A stretch of 15,228 nucleotides of DNA from JBGTBQ01 sp041749275 (GTDB taxonomy: Bacteria > Acidobacteriota > Blastocatellia > Pyrinomonadales > Pyrinomonadaceae): assembly GCA_041749275.1 (NCBI GenBank), contig JBGTBQ010000249.1:1-15228 (forward strand), written 5' to 3'. Within the stretch, counting starts at the first letter, position 1, and each line of letters begins with the position of its first letter. Below, in pieces: positions 1 through 7,391 of the stretch. The translations under genes were made by a program, and so were the position numbers. The notes under the pieces were generated by a model, which saw only the letters and a list, made by a program, of their open reading frames with translations, ran no database searches and had not been told where the DNA came from.

Positions 1-999
1 GCGCGCGAAGCCCTCGCGCGCTGGCGCGGGGCCGAGGCGCTCGCCGTGCCGCCTGTCATTCACGCATTAAGGACGCTGGCGGGAGGGATGACCGAAGATT
101 TAGTCGAGCGCTTTCTCGCCATCCCACAGGCGCACCGCCAACCCGTGCGCCGCATCGAGTTCCTGCCCGGCTTTGTCTGCTTCCCCGTCCGCACGCCGAC
201 GCGCCCGCCCGCCACGACGACCAACTGCTACGTCGTCGGCGCGCGCGATTTCGTCATCATTGACCCGGCCTCGCCCGACGAGGACGAGCAGGCGGCGCTC
301 CACGAATATGTTGATGAGTTGATCGCTGAAGGGCGCAACTTTCGTGAGATCATCCTGACGCACCTGCACCCCGACCACGTCGGCGGCGCGAACGCTCTGC
401 GCGAACATCTCGGCGGGCGCGTCCCCGTCGCCGCGCATCGCCTGACCGCCGAACCTCTTGAGGGCAAAGTCAGCGTTGACCGTTTTATCGAAGACGGCGA
501 AATGATCGAACTCGAAGGCGAGCCGCGCATCTCTCTGCGCGCCATGCACACGCCCGGCCACACGCGCGGCCATCTCTCATTTTATGAAGAAAGAATCGGC
601 GCGCTCATCACCGGCGATAATATCGTCGGCCTCGGCTCGGTCTTGATTGACCCGCCCGAAGGCGATATGCGCGCCTACCTCGCCACGCTCGAACGTTTCC
701 GCCGACTGCCGCATCTCTCCGTTCTCTTCGGCGGTCACGGCCCGGCGGTCGGCAGCCCGCGCGCGAAGATTGACGAATACATCGCGCATCGCACCGAGCG
801 CGAGCGCGACATCCTCGCGGCGGTGCGCGCGGGTGCGCGTAATCCGTCGGAGATCGTCGCGCGCGTCTACCGGGACGTGCACCCGAAGATGCACGCGATG
901 GCCGAGCGCGCCGTCTTGGCACACCTCCAGAAGCTCGAAGATGACGGGCAGGTCGCGCACACGCCGGACGGACGACAGGTGACGACCCGCGAAAATTAG
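1..999 (+). CDS. MBL-fold hydrolase, LACTB2-like, probable Nudix-MBL fusion (5' partial)
   Basis: The frame is open from the first base, so the gene starts upstream. Numbering from the internal GTG at 46, metallo-beta-lactamase metal ligands are visible: T-H-x-H-x-D-H at residues 105-111, H172 in HTPGH, D191 in TGDN and H231 in GGHG. A C-terminal winged-helix segment follows (about 245-305, with RERDIL and AHLQKLEDDG), as in LACTB2-type hydrolases, which are linked to RNA or thioester hydrolysis. The 15 codons before position 46 and the next 12 (EALARWRG..., PPVIHALRTLA) resemble the C-terminal end of Nudix domains of the NUDT19 type, so I infer an N-terminal Nudix domain outside the window. 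The alternative is a shorter MBL protein starting at GTG 46 or ATG 88. The MBL assignment is firm; the Nudix part is inference. Substrate is unknown. The next gene begins 20 bases downstream, probably co-transcribed. Confidence 0.88.
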   Translation, partial: AREALARWRGAEALAVPPVIHALRTLAGGMTEDLVERFLAIPQAHRQPVRRIEFLPGFVCFPVRTPTRPPATTTNCYVVGARDFVIIDPASPDEDEQAALHEYVDELIAEGRNFREIILTHLHPDHVGGANALREHLGGRVPVAAHRLTAEPLEGKVSVDRFIEDGEMIELEGEPRISLRAMHTPGHTRGHLSFYEERIGALITGDNIVGLGSVLIDPPEGDMRAYLATLERFRRLPHLSVLFGGHGPAVGSPRAKIDEYIAHRTERERDILAAVRAGARNPSEIVARVYRDVHPKMHAMAERAVLAHLQKLEDDGQVAHTPDGRQVTTREN

Positions 1000-1019
1000 C
1001 TCAACACGGGAAACCCGAC

Positions 1020-3005
1020 ATGCCGATGAAACAAAACATGCCGCTGAAGGAAAACGCGGCGGAGCCGGAGCCACGGACGGCGTCTGACGACGCGGAAGCG
1101 CGCGGCGCTCCCCGTGGCATCAACGACCGCGACGTATTGGAAAAGAGCCTGCGCGCGGCGGAGCGCCGCTCTTCATTTCTCGCCGAGGCGAGCGAACTGC
1201 TCTCGTCTTCACTCGACTACGAGACCACGCTCGCCAGCATCGCGCGACTCGCCGTGCCGCGTCTGGCGGACTGGGCCGCCGTGGACATGCTCCGGCCTGA
1301 CGGCGAGGTCAAACGGCTCGCCGTCGAGCACGTTGACCCGTCGAAGGTCGAACTGGCGCACGAGTTGTGGCGGCGCTATCCCTTGCGGCCAGATGAGCCG
1401 GCGGGCGTCCGCAAAGTCTTGGCGACGGGCGAGTCGGAGTTTTATCCCGAAATCACGGACGCGTTGCTCGAGGCGGTCGCCTACGACGCCGAGCACCTGC
1501 GTATTCTGCGCGCGCTCGATCTCAGGTCGGGGCTGATTACCCCGCTCACGGCGCGTGGCCGCGTGCTCGGCGCGATCACTTTCGTGATGGCCGAGTCGGG
1601 TCGCCGCTATACACAGGAAGACCTCTCGCTGGCCGAAGACCTCTCGCGCCGCGCGGGCGTAGCCGTGGATAACGCGACCTTGATCGCGCAAGTCGGGGAC
1701 GAGCGGAGCCGTCTGCGCGACCTCGTGTCGAGCGTGCCCGGTGTGGTGTGGGAAGCTTGGGGCGAGCCTGATGTCGCCTCGCAGCAGATCAACTTTGTCA
1801 GCGACTATATCGAGCAGATGCTCGGCTATACGAAAGAGGAGTGGCTCGCAACCCCAAACTTCTGGCTCTCAATCGTCCATCCGGAAGACCGTGAGCGCGC
1901 CGCCGCCGCCGCGCGCCGAAAGTTCGAGACGGGCAGCGGAGTGAGTGTGTTTCGCTGGATGCGGAAGGACGGCGGCGTCATCCACGTCGAGGCGCATTCG
2001 GTTTCGGTGCGCGACGCGGGGGGCCGCCCCGTGGGGATGCGCGGCGTGACGATGGACGTGACGGCGCGCAAGGTCGCGGAGGAAGAGCTGAACCGCCGCG
2101 TGCGTCAAGCTGTGCTCGGCGCGGACGTGGGCGTCGCGCTCGCCGAAAGCGGCGGCTCGCTCCGGCAGGTTTTACAGCATTGCATGGAGGCGGTCGTTCG
2201 TCATCTCGACGCCGCCTTCGCGCGCGTCTGGACGCTCAACGACGCGGAGAACGTGCTTGAGCTTCAGGCCAGCGCGGGAATCTACACGCATCTGGACGGC
2301 GCGCACGGGCGCGTGCCCGTCGGCAAGTTCAAGATCGGGCAGATCGCCGAAGCGCGCAAAGCGCACCTGACAAACTCCGTGGTCGGCGACCCGCGCGTCG
2401 GCGATCAGGAGTGGGCGCGACGCGAGGGGATGACGGCCTTTGCCGGGTACCCGCTCATCGTCGGCGAACGACTGGTCGGCGTGCTGGCGATGTTCTCGCG
2501 CAGGGCGTTGCCGGAAGACACGCTCGCGGCGCTCGCCTCGGTCGCCAACGTCATCGCGCAGGGCATCGAGCGCCGACGCGCCGAGGAACGGCTGGCCGAA
2601 CTTCTGTACGAGCGCGAGCGCACGCTGGAAGAGGTCTCCACTCCGGTCGTACCCGTGCTCGAAGGCGTGCTCGTCCTCCCGCTCATCGGCTTGCTCGACA
2701 ACGTGCGGACAGAGCGTGCGACGCAGGCCGCGCTACAGGAGGTGGCGCGGACGGGCGCGCGTGCCTGCATCATAGACATCACGGGCGCGCGGCTGGTTGA
2801 CTCGCACGCGGTGGCGAACCTGACGAAACTCGTGCAAGCTCTGAAGCTCGTCGGCGCGGAAGCGTTCGTCACGGGCGTCGGCGCACAGGTCGCGCACACG
2901 CTCGTCCATCTCGGACTCGACCTGCACGGTTTAAAAACCTATCGCACGCTCGCGCAGGCGATCTCCTCGCTCATCAACGACCCACGCGGGCGACGCGGCG
3001 CGTAA
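1020..3005 (+). CDS. GAF-PAS-GAF-STAS sensor protein, RsbR/stressosome-like
   Basis: A 661-residue cytoplasmic sensor with no membrane segment. Domains in order: GAF about 55-222; PAS (PAS_3 type) about 232-353, with GYTKEEW and IVHPEDR and ending in the typical DVTARK linker; a second GAF about 372-520; a coiled linker (IERRRAEERLAELLYERE); and a C-terminal STAS domain about 540-652 of the RsbR/RsbS type (PVVPVLEGVLVLPLIG, DITGARLVDS, GLDLHGLKTYRTL). In RsbR paralogues, phosphorylation of conserved Thr/Ser in STAS releases the RsbT kinase and feeds the general stress response. S595 in VDS matches the T205 site; the T171 position appears to be N561 by spacing. No RsbT, RsbS or RsbU gene is present in this window. 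Starts at ATG 1020; ATG 1026 and 1038 are alternatives and no strong ribosome site separates them. The ATPase gene begins 29 bases downstream, so an operon is likely. Ligands of the GAF and PAS domains cannot be read from sequence. Confidence 0.9.
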   Translation: MPMKQNMPLKENAAEPEPRTASDDAEARGAPRGINDRDVLEKSLRAAERRSSFLAEASELLSSSLDYETTLASIARLAVPRLADWAAVDMLRPDGEVKRLAVEHVDPSKVELAHELWRRYPLRPDEPAGVRKVLATGESEFYPEITDALLEAVAYDAEHLRILRALDLRSGLITPLTARGRVLGAITFVMAESGRRYTQEDLSLAEDLSRRAGVAVDNATLIAQVGDERSRLRDLVSSVPGVVWEAWGEPDVASQQINFVSDYIEQMLGYTKEEWLATPNFWLSIVHPEDRERAAAAARRKFETGSGVSVFRWMRKDGGVIHVEAHSVSVRDAGGRPVGMRGVTMDVTARKVAEEELNRRVRQAVLGADVGVALAESGGSLRQVLQHCMEAVVRHLDAAFARVWTLNDAENVLELQASAGIYTHLDGAHGRVPVGKFKIGQIAEARKAHLTNSVVGDPRVGDQEWARREGMTAFAGYPLIVGERLVGVLAMFSRRALPEDTLAALASVANVIAQGIERRRAEERLAELLYERERTLEEVSTPVVPVLEGVLVLPLIGLLDNVRTERATQAALQEVARTGARACIIDITGARLVDSHAVANLTKLVQALKLVGAEAFVTGVGAQVAHTLVHLGLDLHGLKTYRTLAQAISSLINDPRGRRGA

Positions 3006-3034
3006 ATCCGCATGGACAAGGGGAAGAAAAATTA

Positions 3035-4504
3035 ATGGCGCTACCCAAAACATTAGGCGAACTCAAGCGGCAGGGCTATCACGTGCGCTCCGTCAAGGAC
3101 GAGTTGCGCGCGAATCTTCTCGAAAAACTCCGCGCGGGCGAAAAGATTTTCCCCGGCATCGTCGGCTACGACGAGACCGTCATCCCGCAAATCACGAACG
3201 CCGTACTCGCGCGGCACAACCTGATTCTGTTGGGTCTGCGCGGTCAGGCCAAGAGCCGCATCATTCGGCAACTCGTCAATCTTCTCGACGAGCGGATTCC
3301 CGTCATCGCCGGCTCCGAAGTCAACGACGATCCGCTGCGCCCCATCAGCGCTTACGGGCGACAGACCATCGAACAGCACGGCGACCGGACGCCGCTTGCG
3401 TGGGTGGGGCGCGACGCCCGCTTCGTCGAGAAACTCGCTACGCCCGATGTGACGGTCGCCGACATCATCGGCGACGTAGACCCGATCAAGGCCGCGCGCG
3501 GCGGACATCTGTTGAGCGACGAGCTGACGATTCACTACGGCCTGTTGCCGCGCGCTAACCGCGGCCTGTTCGCCATCAACGAGCTGCCCGACCTCGCCGG
3601 CAAAATTCAGGTCGGCCTCTTCAACATCATGCAGGAGGGCGACGTGCAGATTAAGGGCTACCCCGTCCGCCTCGCGCTCGACGTGATGCTCGTCTTTTCC
3701 GCCAACCCCGAAGACTACACCGCGCGCGGCAAGATCATCACGCCCTTGAAAGACCGCATCGGGACGGAGGTGATGACGCACTACCCGGCGGACTTGCAAC
3801 TCGGCGTCGAGATCACGCGGCAGGAGGCTTGGACGACGCGCGAAGGCGTCGAGGGTGCGCTCGTCATCCCGGATTTTATCCGCGAACTCATCGAGCAGAT
3901 CGCCTTCGAGGCGCGCGACGACCAGCGCATTGACAAGCGGAGCGGCGTCTCGCAGCGTCTGCCGATTACGGTCACGGAATCCGTCGTCTCGAACGCCGAG
4001 CGGCGCGCCATCACGACCGGCGAAGACGAAATAGTGCCGCGCGTCTCGGACGTGTACGCCGCCGTCCCCTCGATGACCGGCAAGATGGAACTCGAATACG
4101 AGGGCGAGCAGATCGGCGCGCCGAAAATCGCGCGCGACCTCATCAAGCGCGCCGCCGGCGAAATCTTCGAGGGCTACTTCGTCGGCGTGGATTTTACGCC
4201 CGCCGTCCGCTGGTTCGACGAGGGCAACACCCTGCGCCTCGCCGACACCGCTTCGGCGGACGAGTGCGTCACGCTGCTGGAGTCTGTCCCCGACCTCATC
4301 GAAACCGTCCTCGTCCCCTTCGACTTCAAACGCGAGGACGCCGGCCAACTCGTCGCGGCCTGCGAGTTCGTCCTCGAAGGTCTCTACGCGCAGAACCGGA
4401 TCAGCCGCAACGAAGAGGGCGGCTACACGGCGGTGACGAAGGCGCGCAAAGACCGGCGCGGGATGATCTACGACGACCTGACGGAGACTGGACGATACAG
4501 CTAA
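3035..4504 (+). CDS. MoxR / magnesium-chelatase-type AAA+ ATPase
   Basis: A 489-residue AAA+ ATPase of the ChlI/MoxR group. Visible motifs: Walker A GLRGQAKS (residues 67-74), Walker-B-like LFAINELPDL (178-187), with Asn-Glu replacing Asp-Glu as I recall being usual in this subfamily, sensor-1 SANPEDY (222-228) and an arginine-finger candidate R241 in PLKDRIG. GGGGAAG about 8 bases before the ATG supports the start. Such ATPases work with a VWA-domain protein in chaperone-like assembly or metal-insertion machines. The expected VWA partner is present (5969-7306) but separated by two low-GC genes. No chlorophyll or cobalamin genes are in view, so true magnesium chelatase activity is not implied. 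The stop codon overlaps the next ATG by one base (TAATG), coupling translation to the inserted gene. Family assignment is secure; the cellular substrate is unknown. Confidence 0.92.
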   Translation: MALPKTLGELKRQGYHVRSVKDELRANLLEKLRAGEKIFPGIVGYDETVIPQITNAVLARHNLILLGLRGQAKSRIIRQLVNLLDERIPVIAGSEVNDDPLRPISAYGRQTIEQHGDRTPLAWVGRDARFVEKLATPDVTVADIIGDVDPIKAARGGHLLSDELTIHYGLLPRANRGLFAINELPDLAGKIQVGLFNIMQEGDVQIKGYPVRLALDVMLVFSANPEDYTARGKIITPLKDRIGTEVMTHYPADLQLGVEITRQEAWTTREGVEGALVIPDFIRELIEQIAFEARDDQRIDKRSGVSQRLPITVTESVVSNAERRAITTGEDEIVPRVSDVYAAVPSMTGKMELEYEGEQIGAPKIARDLIKRAAGEIFEGYFVGVDFTPAVRWFDEGNTLRLADTASADECVTLLESVPDLIETVLVPFDFKREDAGQLVAACEFVLEGLYAQNRISRNEEGGYTAVTKARKDRRGMIYDDLTETGRYS

Positions 4505-4881
4505 TGAGCGACGAGAGTAGGAGTGTACATCCGAAGGCTTTGCCCAATTATCAGGAAGCGGTTATTCCGCAGGGAAAGCTTGAAGAATATGCTCTTAATC
4601 CCGCTCACAAAGATGGGCAGCACAAAGCGCGTCTTTTCAAAAGCATACTTGGGTTTGAAAAAGCCGACTGGCGGAAGCTGGAAAAAGTCGTTCTGGATGA
4701 ACTACCCTATCATGAAGCACTACCTGCCGGAGAAGGTCAATGGGGCAAGAAGTATCTTGTGGCTTTACCGATAGTGGGTCTTAACGGCAATACTGCTATT
4801 GTAGAGACTATCTGGATAATCAGACCTGAAACTGACTATCCAAGTTTTGTCACCCCGCGAACGATAAGAGAAACGAGGTGA
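4504..4881 (+). CDS. DUF6883-like small protein
   Basis: A 125-residue protein starting at the ATG that overlaps the ATPase stop (TAATG), with no own Shine-Dalgarno, so it is probably translated by coupling. The pattern matches what I recall of DUF6883: PNYQEAVIPQGKLEEYALNP near residues 14-33, HKDGQHKARLFKSILGF, a WRKLEKVVLDEL helix, then a beta-rich end with WGKKYLVALPIVG and IVETIWIIRPETDYPSFVTP. Members occur as stand-alone genes, often next to DUF4926 genes, and as C-terminal domains of larger toxin-like proteins; activity is not established to my knowledge. Here a DUF4926-containing gene follows after 3 bases, reproducing that pair. Base composition differs from the flanking genes: bases 4561-4620 are 47% GC against about 62% in neighbours, which suggests horizontal transfer. 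A toxin/antidote role is possible but is inference. Confidence 0.8.
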   Translation: MSDESRSVHPKALPNYQEAVIPQGKLEEYALNPAHKDGQHKARLFKSILGFEKADWRKLEKVVLDELPYHEALPAGEGQWGKKYLVALPIVGLNGNTAIVETIWIIRPETDYPSFVTPRTIRETR

Positions 4882-4884
4882 GCC

Positions 4885-5949
4885 ATGATCGAAGTTAAAA
4901 AAGCTCACGAACTAGACATTGTCGAACTGACGGAAGACTTGCCGGAGTACGGTCTTCATCGGGGCGCGCAAGGCACTGTGGTTGAGGTCTTCGATAAACC
5001 CGAAGAAGCATACATGATTGAGTTCTTAGAGGATTCAGGCGCGACCTCAAAGATTGCCGATTGGGTAAAGCCTGAACAATTCAAGAACATTGATGTTACT
5101 GCCAGAGGATTTTACAAGGAAGGTATTAAAGCCTTGTCTGAGGGAAATTTCGTCGAGGCACTACGTAATCTCAGAAAAGCAGCTAACCTCATACCAAGTT
5201 TTGTAGGGGGGATGCACAATTCTCTTGCTCAGTCTATAGGACCACATGAAGACTGGGAGAAATTCATTTTTGCGATGCGACTTGTCCGGTTCATTGATCC
5301 CAATTATGGATTTGCGAAAGATAATTTAGCCATTGCTTACCTGAACTATGGGGTGCAAGAAGCTAGAAAGGGAAATTACGAAGAGTCTCTACAATTCTTT
5401 CACGCTGCCCTTGGGGTAGACGCAAAGCAAGAAATAATCACTCTCGTCAAAGAGAACATTGCTGCAAGTTATACAGCCCTTGGGATGCAAGCCTTCCGTA
5501 ATGGCAATGTCGAAGGTGCTTTAGGTTATTTCCGTTCAGCACGGTTTTCTGCCTCAAACGAGATAACTAGACAAAATTTTGCGAAGGCTCATATTCACTA
5601 TGCAAATTTCCGTTCGGGTGTTGGCGACTGGGAGAGGGCAATCGATAGTTATCAACGAGCCGAAGACGCTGGCTTAATGCTGCCAGAGGCCTTGAATAAC
5701 CATGCTTGCGCTTTAGTACATGCCGGGCAATTTGTACAAGCGATGATTATTTTGGAAAGTGCACAGGCACTGGCCCCCGAAGATGAGACAATAAAATCAA
5801 ATATTTCCAAGCTGCTTGAAATCAATCAGGCTTCGGTGTTAAACGTAGAAGTTGTTGCGCGAGACTTCATAACCGAAGAAATTGAAGTTGGCTTTCTCAT
5901 TCCTCCAATGAGTACGGTTCCCCTCCGCCTAGCAGCTCAACCAGCATGA
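4885..5949 (+). CDS. DUF4926 domain fused to a TPR array
   Basis: A 354-residue protein. Residues 1-68 match the DUF4926 pattern: a small SH3-like beta domain with DIVELTEDLPEYGLHRGAQG, then TVVEVFDKPEEAYMIEFLED and a closing SKIADWVKPEQF. DUF4926 is usually a stand-alone protein of about 60-80 residues, so the long extension is unusual. From about 73 to 301 there are tetratricopeptide-like helical pairs: 73-106, a degenerate pair 110-143, 153-178, 193-226, 234-267 and 268-301. The last 45 residues look beta-rich (LNVEVVARDF, EIEVGFLIPPMS) and are unassigned. GAGGTGA at 4875-4881 supports the ATG at 4885 and overlaps the stop of the preceding DUF6883 gene, so the pair is translated together. 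GC is far below the flanks (bases 5521-5580 are 37%, 5401-5460 are 47%). Likely a binding partner or antidote of the DUF6883 protein, with the TPRs adding a further protein contact; this is inference. Confidence 0.8.
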   Translation: MIEVKKAHELDIVELTEDLPEYGLHRGAQGTVVEVFDKPEEAYMIEFLEDSGATSKIADWVKPEQFKNIDVTARGFYKEGIKALSEGNFVEALRNLRKAANLIPSFVGGMHNSLAQSIGPHEDWEKFIFAMRLVRFIDPNYGFAKDNLAIAYLNYGVQEARKGNYEESLQFFHAALGVDAKQEIITLVKENIAASYTALGMQAFRNGNVEGALGYFRSARFSASNEITRQNFAKAHIHYANFRSGVGDWERAIDSYQRAEDAGLMLPEALNNHACALVHAGQFVQAMIILESAQALAPEDETIKSNISKLLEINQASVLNVEVVARDFITEEIEVGFLIPPMSTVPLRLAAQPA

Positions 5950-5968
5950 AGGGTGCAGTTAAAGCAAA

Positions 5969-7306
5969 GTGAAGTTCATCCGCTACTCAAAATTCAAAGG
6001 CTTCGACGTGTCGGGCGTCTCTCTGGGCGACCTGATGGAGATGTTGCAGGACTCGCTGCTTCAGTCGGGCTACGACGACGATTATTACTGGACGCGGCAG
6101 CGGCAGGAGCCGGACACGTCGCTCGACGCGCTCCGGCAGGCGCTCTTGCAGGCGCTCCTCGACATGGGCGAGCTTGACGCGCGCGACGTGGAGCAGATGC
6201 TCGCGGAGAACAACGGGCAATTCAAGGGATCGCAACTCGAAGAGTTACTCAATCAACTAATCGAGCGGATGGTCGAAGAAGGTTACTTGAAGTTGAACGA
6301 AGAGCCGCGCCAGCCGGACGAGCGGCGACGGCGCGGACAGCGTGGGCCGGGCGAGGTGGGCGAGCCTTTGCCGCGCGACGTGAAATTCGAGTTGACGGAG
6401 AAGGGGCTGGACTTTCTCGGCTACAAGACGCTGCGGAACCTGTTGGGGAGCATGGGCAAGTCTTCGGTCGGGCGGCACGACACGCCGCATCTTTCGACCG
6501 GCATCGAAGCGGCGCAGGCATCGAAGCCTTACGAGTTCGGCGACACCATCAACCTCGACGTGAACGCGACGCTGATGTCGGCGATCAAGCGCGAGGGCTT
6601 GGGCGTGCCGCTCAATCTCGAATACGGCGACCTCTACGTCCACCAGCAGGACTATCAATCGTCGTGCGCGACGGTCGTCATGCTCGACTGCTCGCACTCG
6701 ATGATCCTCTACGGCGAAGACCGCTTCACGCCCGCGAAGAAGGTCGCGCTCGCGCTCTCGCACCTCATCCGCACACAGTACCCCGGCGACTCTCTGAAGG
6801 TCGTGCTCTTTCACGACGACGCGGAGGAGTTGCCGCTCGCGCGTCTCGCCACGACGCAGGTCGGCCCGTACCACACGAACACCGCCGAGGGCTTGAAACT
6901 CGCGCGCCGGCTGTTGCAGGCGCAGCGCAAGGAGATGAAGCAGATCGTGATGGTGACGGACGGCAAACCCACCGCCTGCTTCCTCGACGCACAGACGCCC
7001 GCCACGGTCGGCGGACGCTCACGCGCGCACCTCTTCGGCGAACTGCACGGCGGTCGCCGCCTCTACAAAAACTCGATGGGCGGCGACCCCATCGTGATGG
7101 AGGCGACCTTCCGCGAGGTGCAGGCTTGCCGCAAGGCCGGCGTGATGATTAATACTTTCATGCTGGCGACCGACCACTACCTCATCGAGTTCGTCAAACA
7201 GATGACGCAGATGACCAGCGGCAAAGCCTACTTCGCCACGCCCGGCAACCTCACGCAGTTCGTGTTGATTGATTTTCTGAAACGCAAGAAGAGTCGCGTC
7301 CGGTAA
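5969..7306 (+). CDS. VWA-domain protein, partner of MoxR-type ATPase
   Basis: A 445-residue protein with an N-terminal helical region (MKFIRYSKFKGFDVSG start, repeated Leu-rich helices), a charged linker near 110-130 (RRRRGQRGPG) and a C-terminal von Willebrand A domain from about 230. A complete MIDAS metal site is visible: D240-C-S242-H-S244, T303 (HTNTAEGL) and D331 (VTDGKP). Such VWA proteins pair with MoxR/ChlI-like ATPases, as in BchD/BchI or CoxE/CoxD, and act as the substrate-contacting subunit. The likely cognate ATPase lies upstream, separated by the low-GC cassette. GTG 5969 is chosen because the MKFIRYSKF N-terminus looks conserved in the family; the nearest purine-rich site (GAAGGGTG, 5948-5955) is about 13 bases away and weak, so expression after the insertion may depend on coupling. 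GC returns to about 62% within this gene. It converges with the next gene. Confidence 0.92.
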   Translation: MKFIRYSKFKGFDVSGVSLGDLMEMLQDSLLQSGYDDDYYWTRQRQEPDTSLDALRQALLQALLDMGELDARDVEQMLAENNGQFKGSQLEELLNQLIERMVEEGYLKLNEEPRQPDERRRRGQRGPGEVGEPLPRDVKFELTEKGLDFLGYKTLRNLLGSMGKSSVGRHDTPHLSTGIEAAQASKPYEFGDTINLDVNATLMSAIKREGLGVPLNLEYGDLYVHQQDYQSSCATVVMLDCSHSMILYGEDRFTPAKKVALALSHLIRTQYPGDSLKVVLFHDDAEELPLARLATTQVGPYHTNTAEGLKLARRLLQAQRKEMKQIVMVTDGKPTACFLDAQTPATVGGRSRAHLFGELHGGRRLYKNSMGGDPIVMEATFREVQACRKAGVMINTFMLATDHYLIEFVKQMTQMTSGKAYFATPGNLTQFVLIDFLKRKKSRVR

Positions 7307-7308
7307 AG

Positions 7309-7386
7309 CAGGAGGCCAGAGGCAGACGGCAGGAGCAGGATTTTTTGGATTTATGTCGGCTGAAAGCTGAACGCTGATGGCTGATT
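7309..7386. repeat. Two degenerate 7-base tandem arrays in convergent intergenic gap
   Basis: The 85-base gap between two convergent genes holds two heptad arrays. The first (7309-7336) has four purine-rich units of CAGGAGG type. The second (7359-7386) has four perfect-register units of the form GCTGANN. They are separated by 22 bases including a run of six T (7341-7346). The repeats are seen directly; their origin (slippage, or a dispersed heptad repeat family) is not known. No clear terminator hairpin is seen for either gene. Confidence 0.6.
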
Positions 7387-7391
7387 GCGTT

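Noticed and set aside
1006..1018. Small CGGG-AAA-CCCG inverted repeat between the first two genes
   Set aside because: A four-base stem with no T run; too short to call a terminator.
3053..4348. 431-codon open frame on the minus strand opposite the ATPase gene
   Set aside because: Product is a Val/Asp/Arg-rich composition typical of antisense frames in high-GC DNA, while the plus strand encodes clear AAA+ motifs.
4498..5937. Short direct repeat (CAGCT) at both edges of the low-GC cassette as target-site duplication
   Set aside because: Five bases at imprecise positions are expected by chance; no terminal inverted repeats, transposase or integrase are present.
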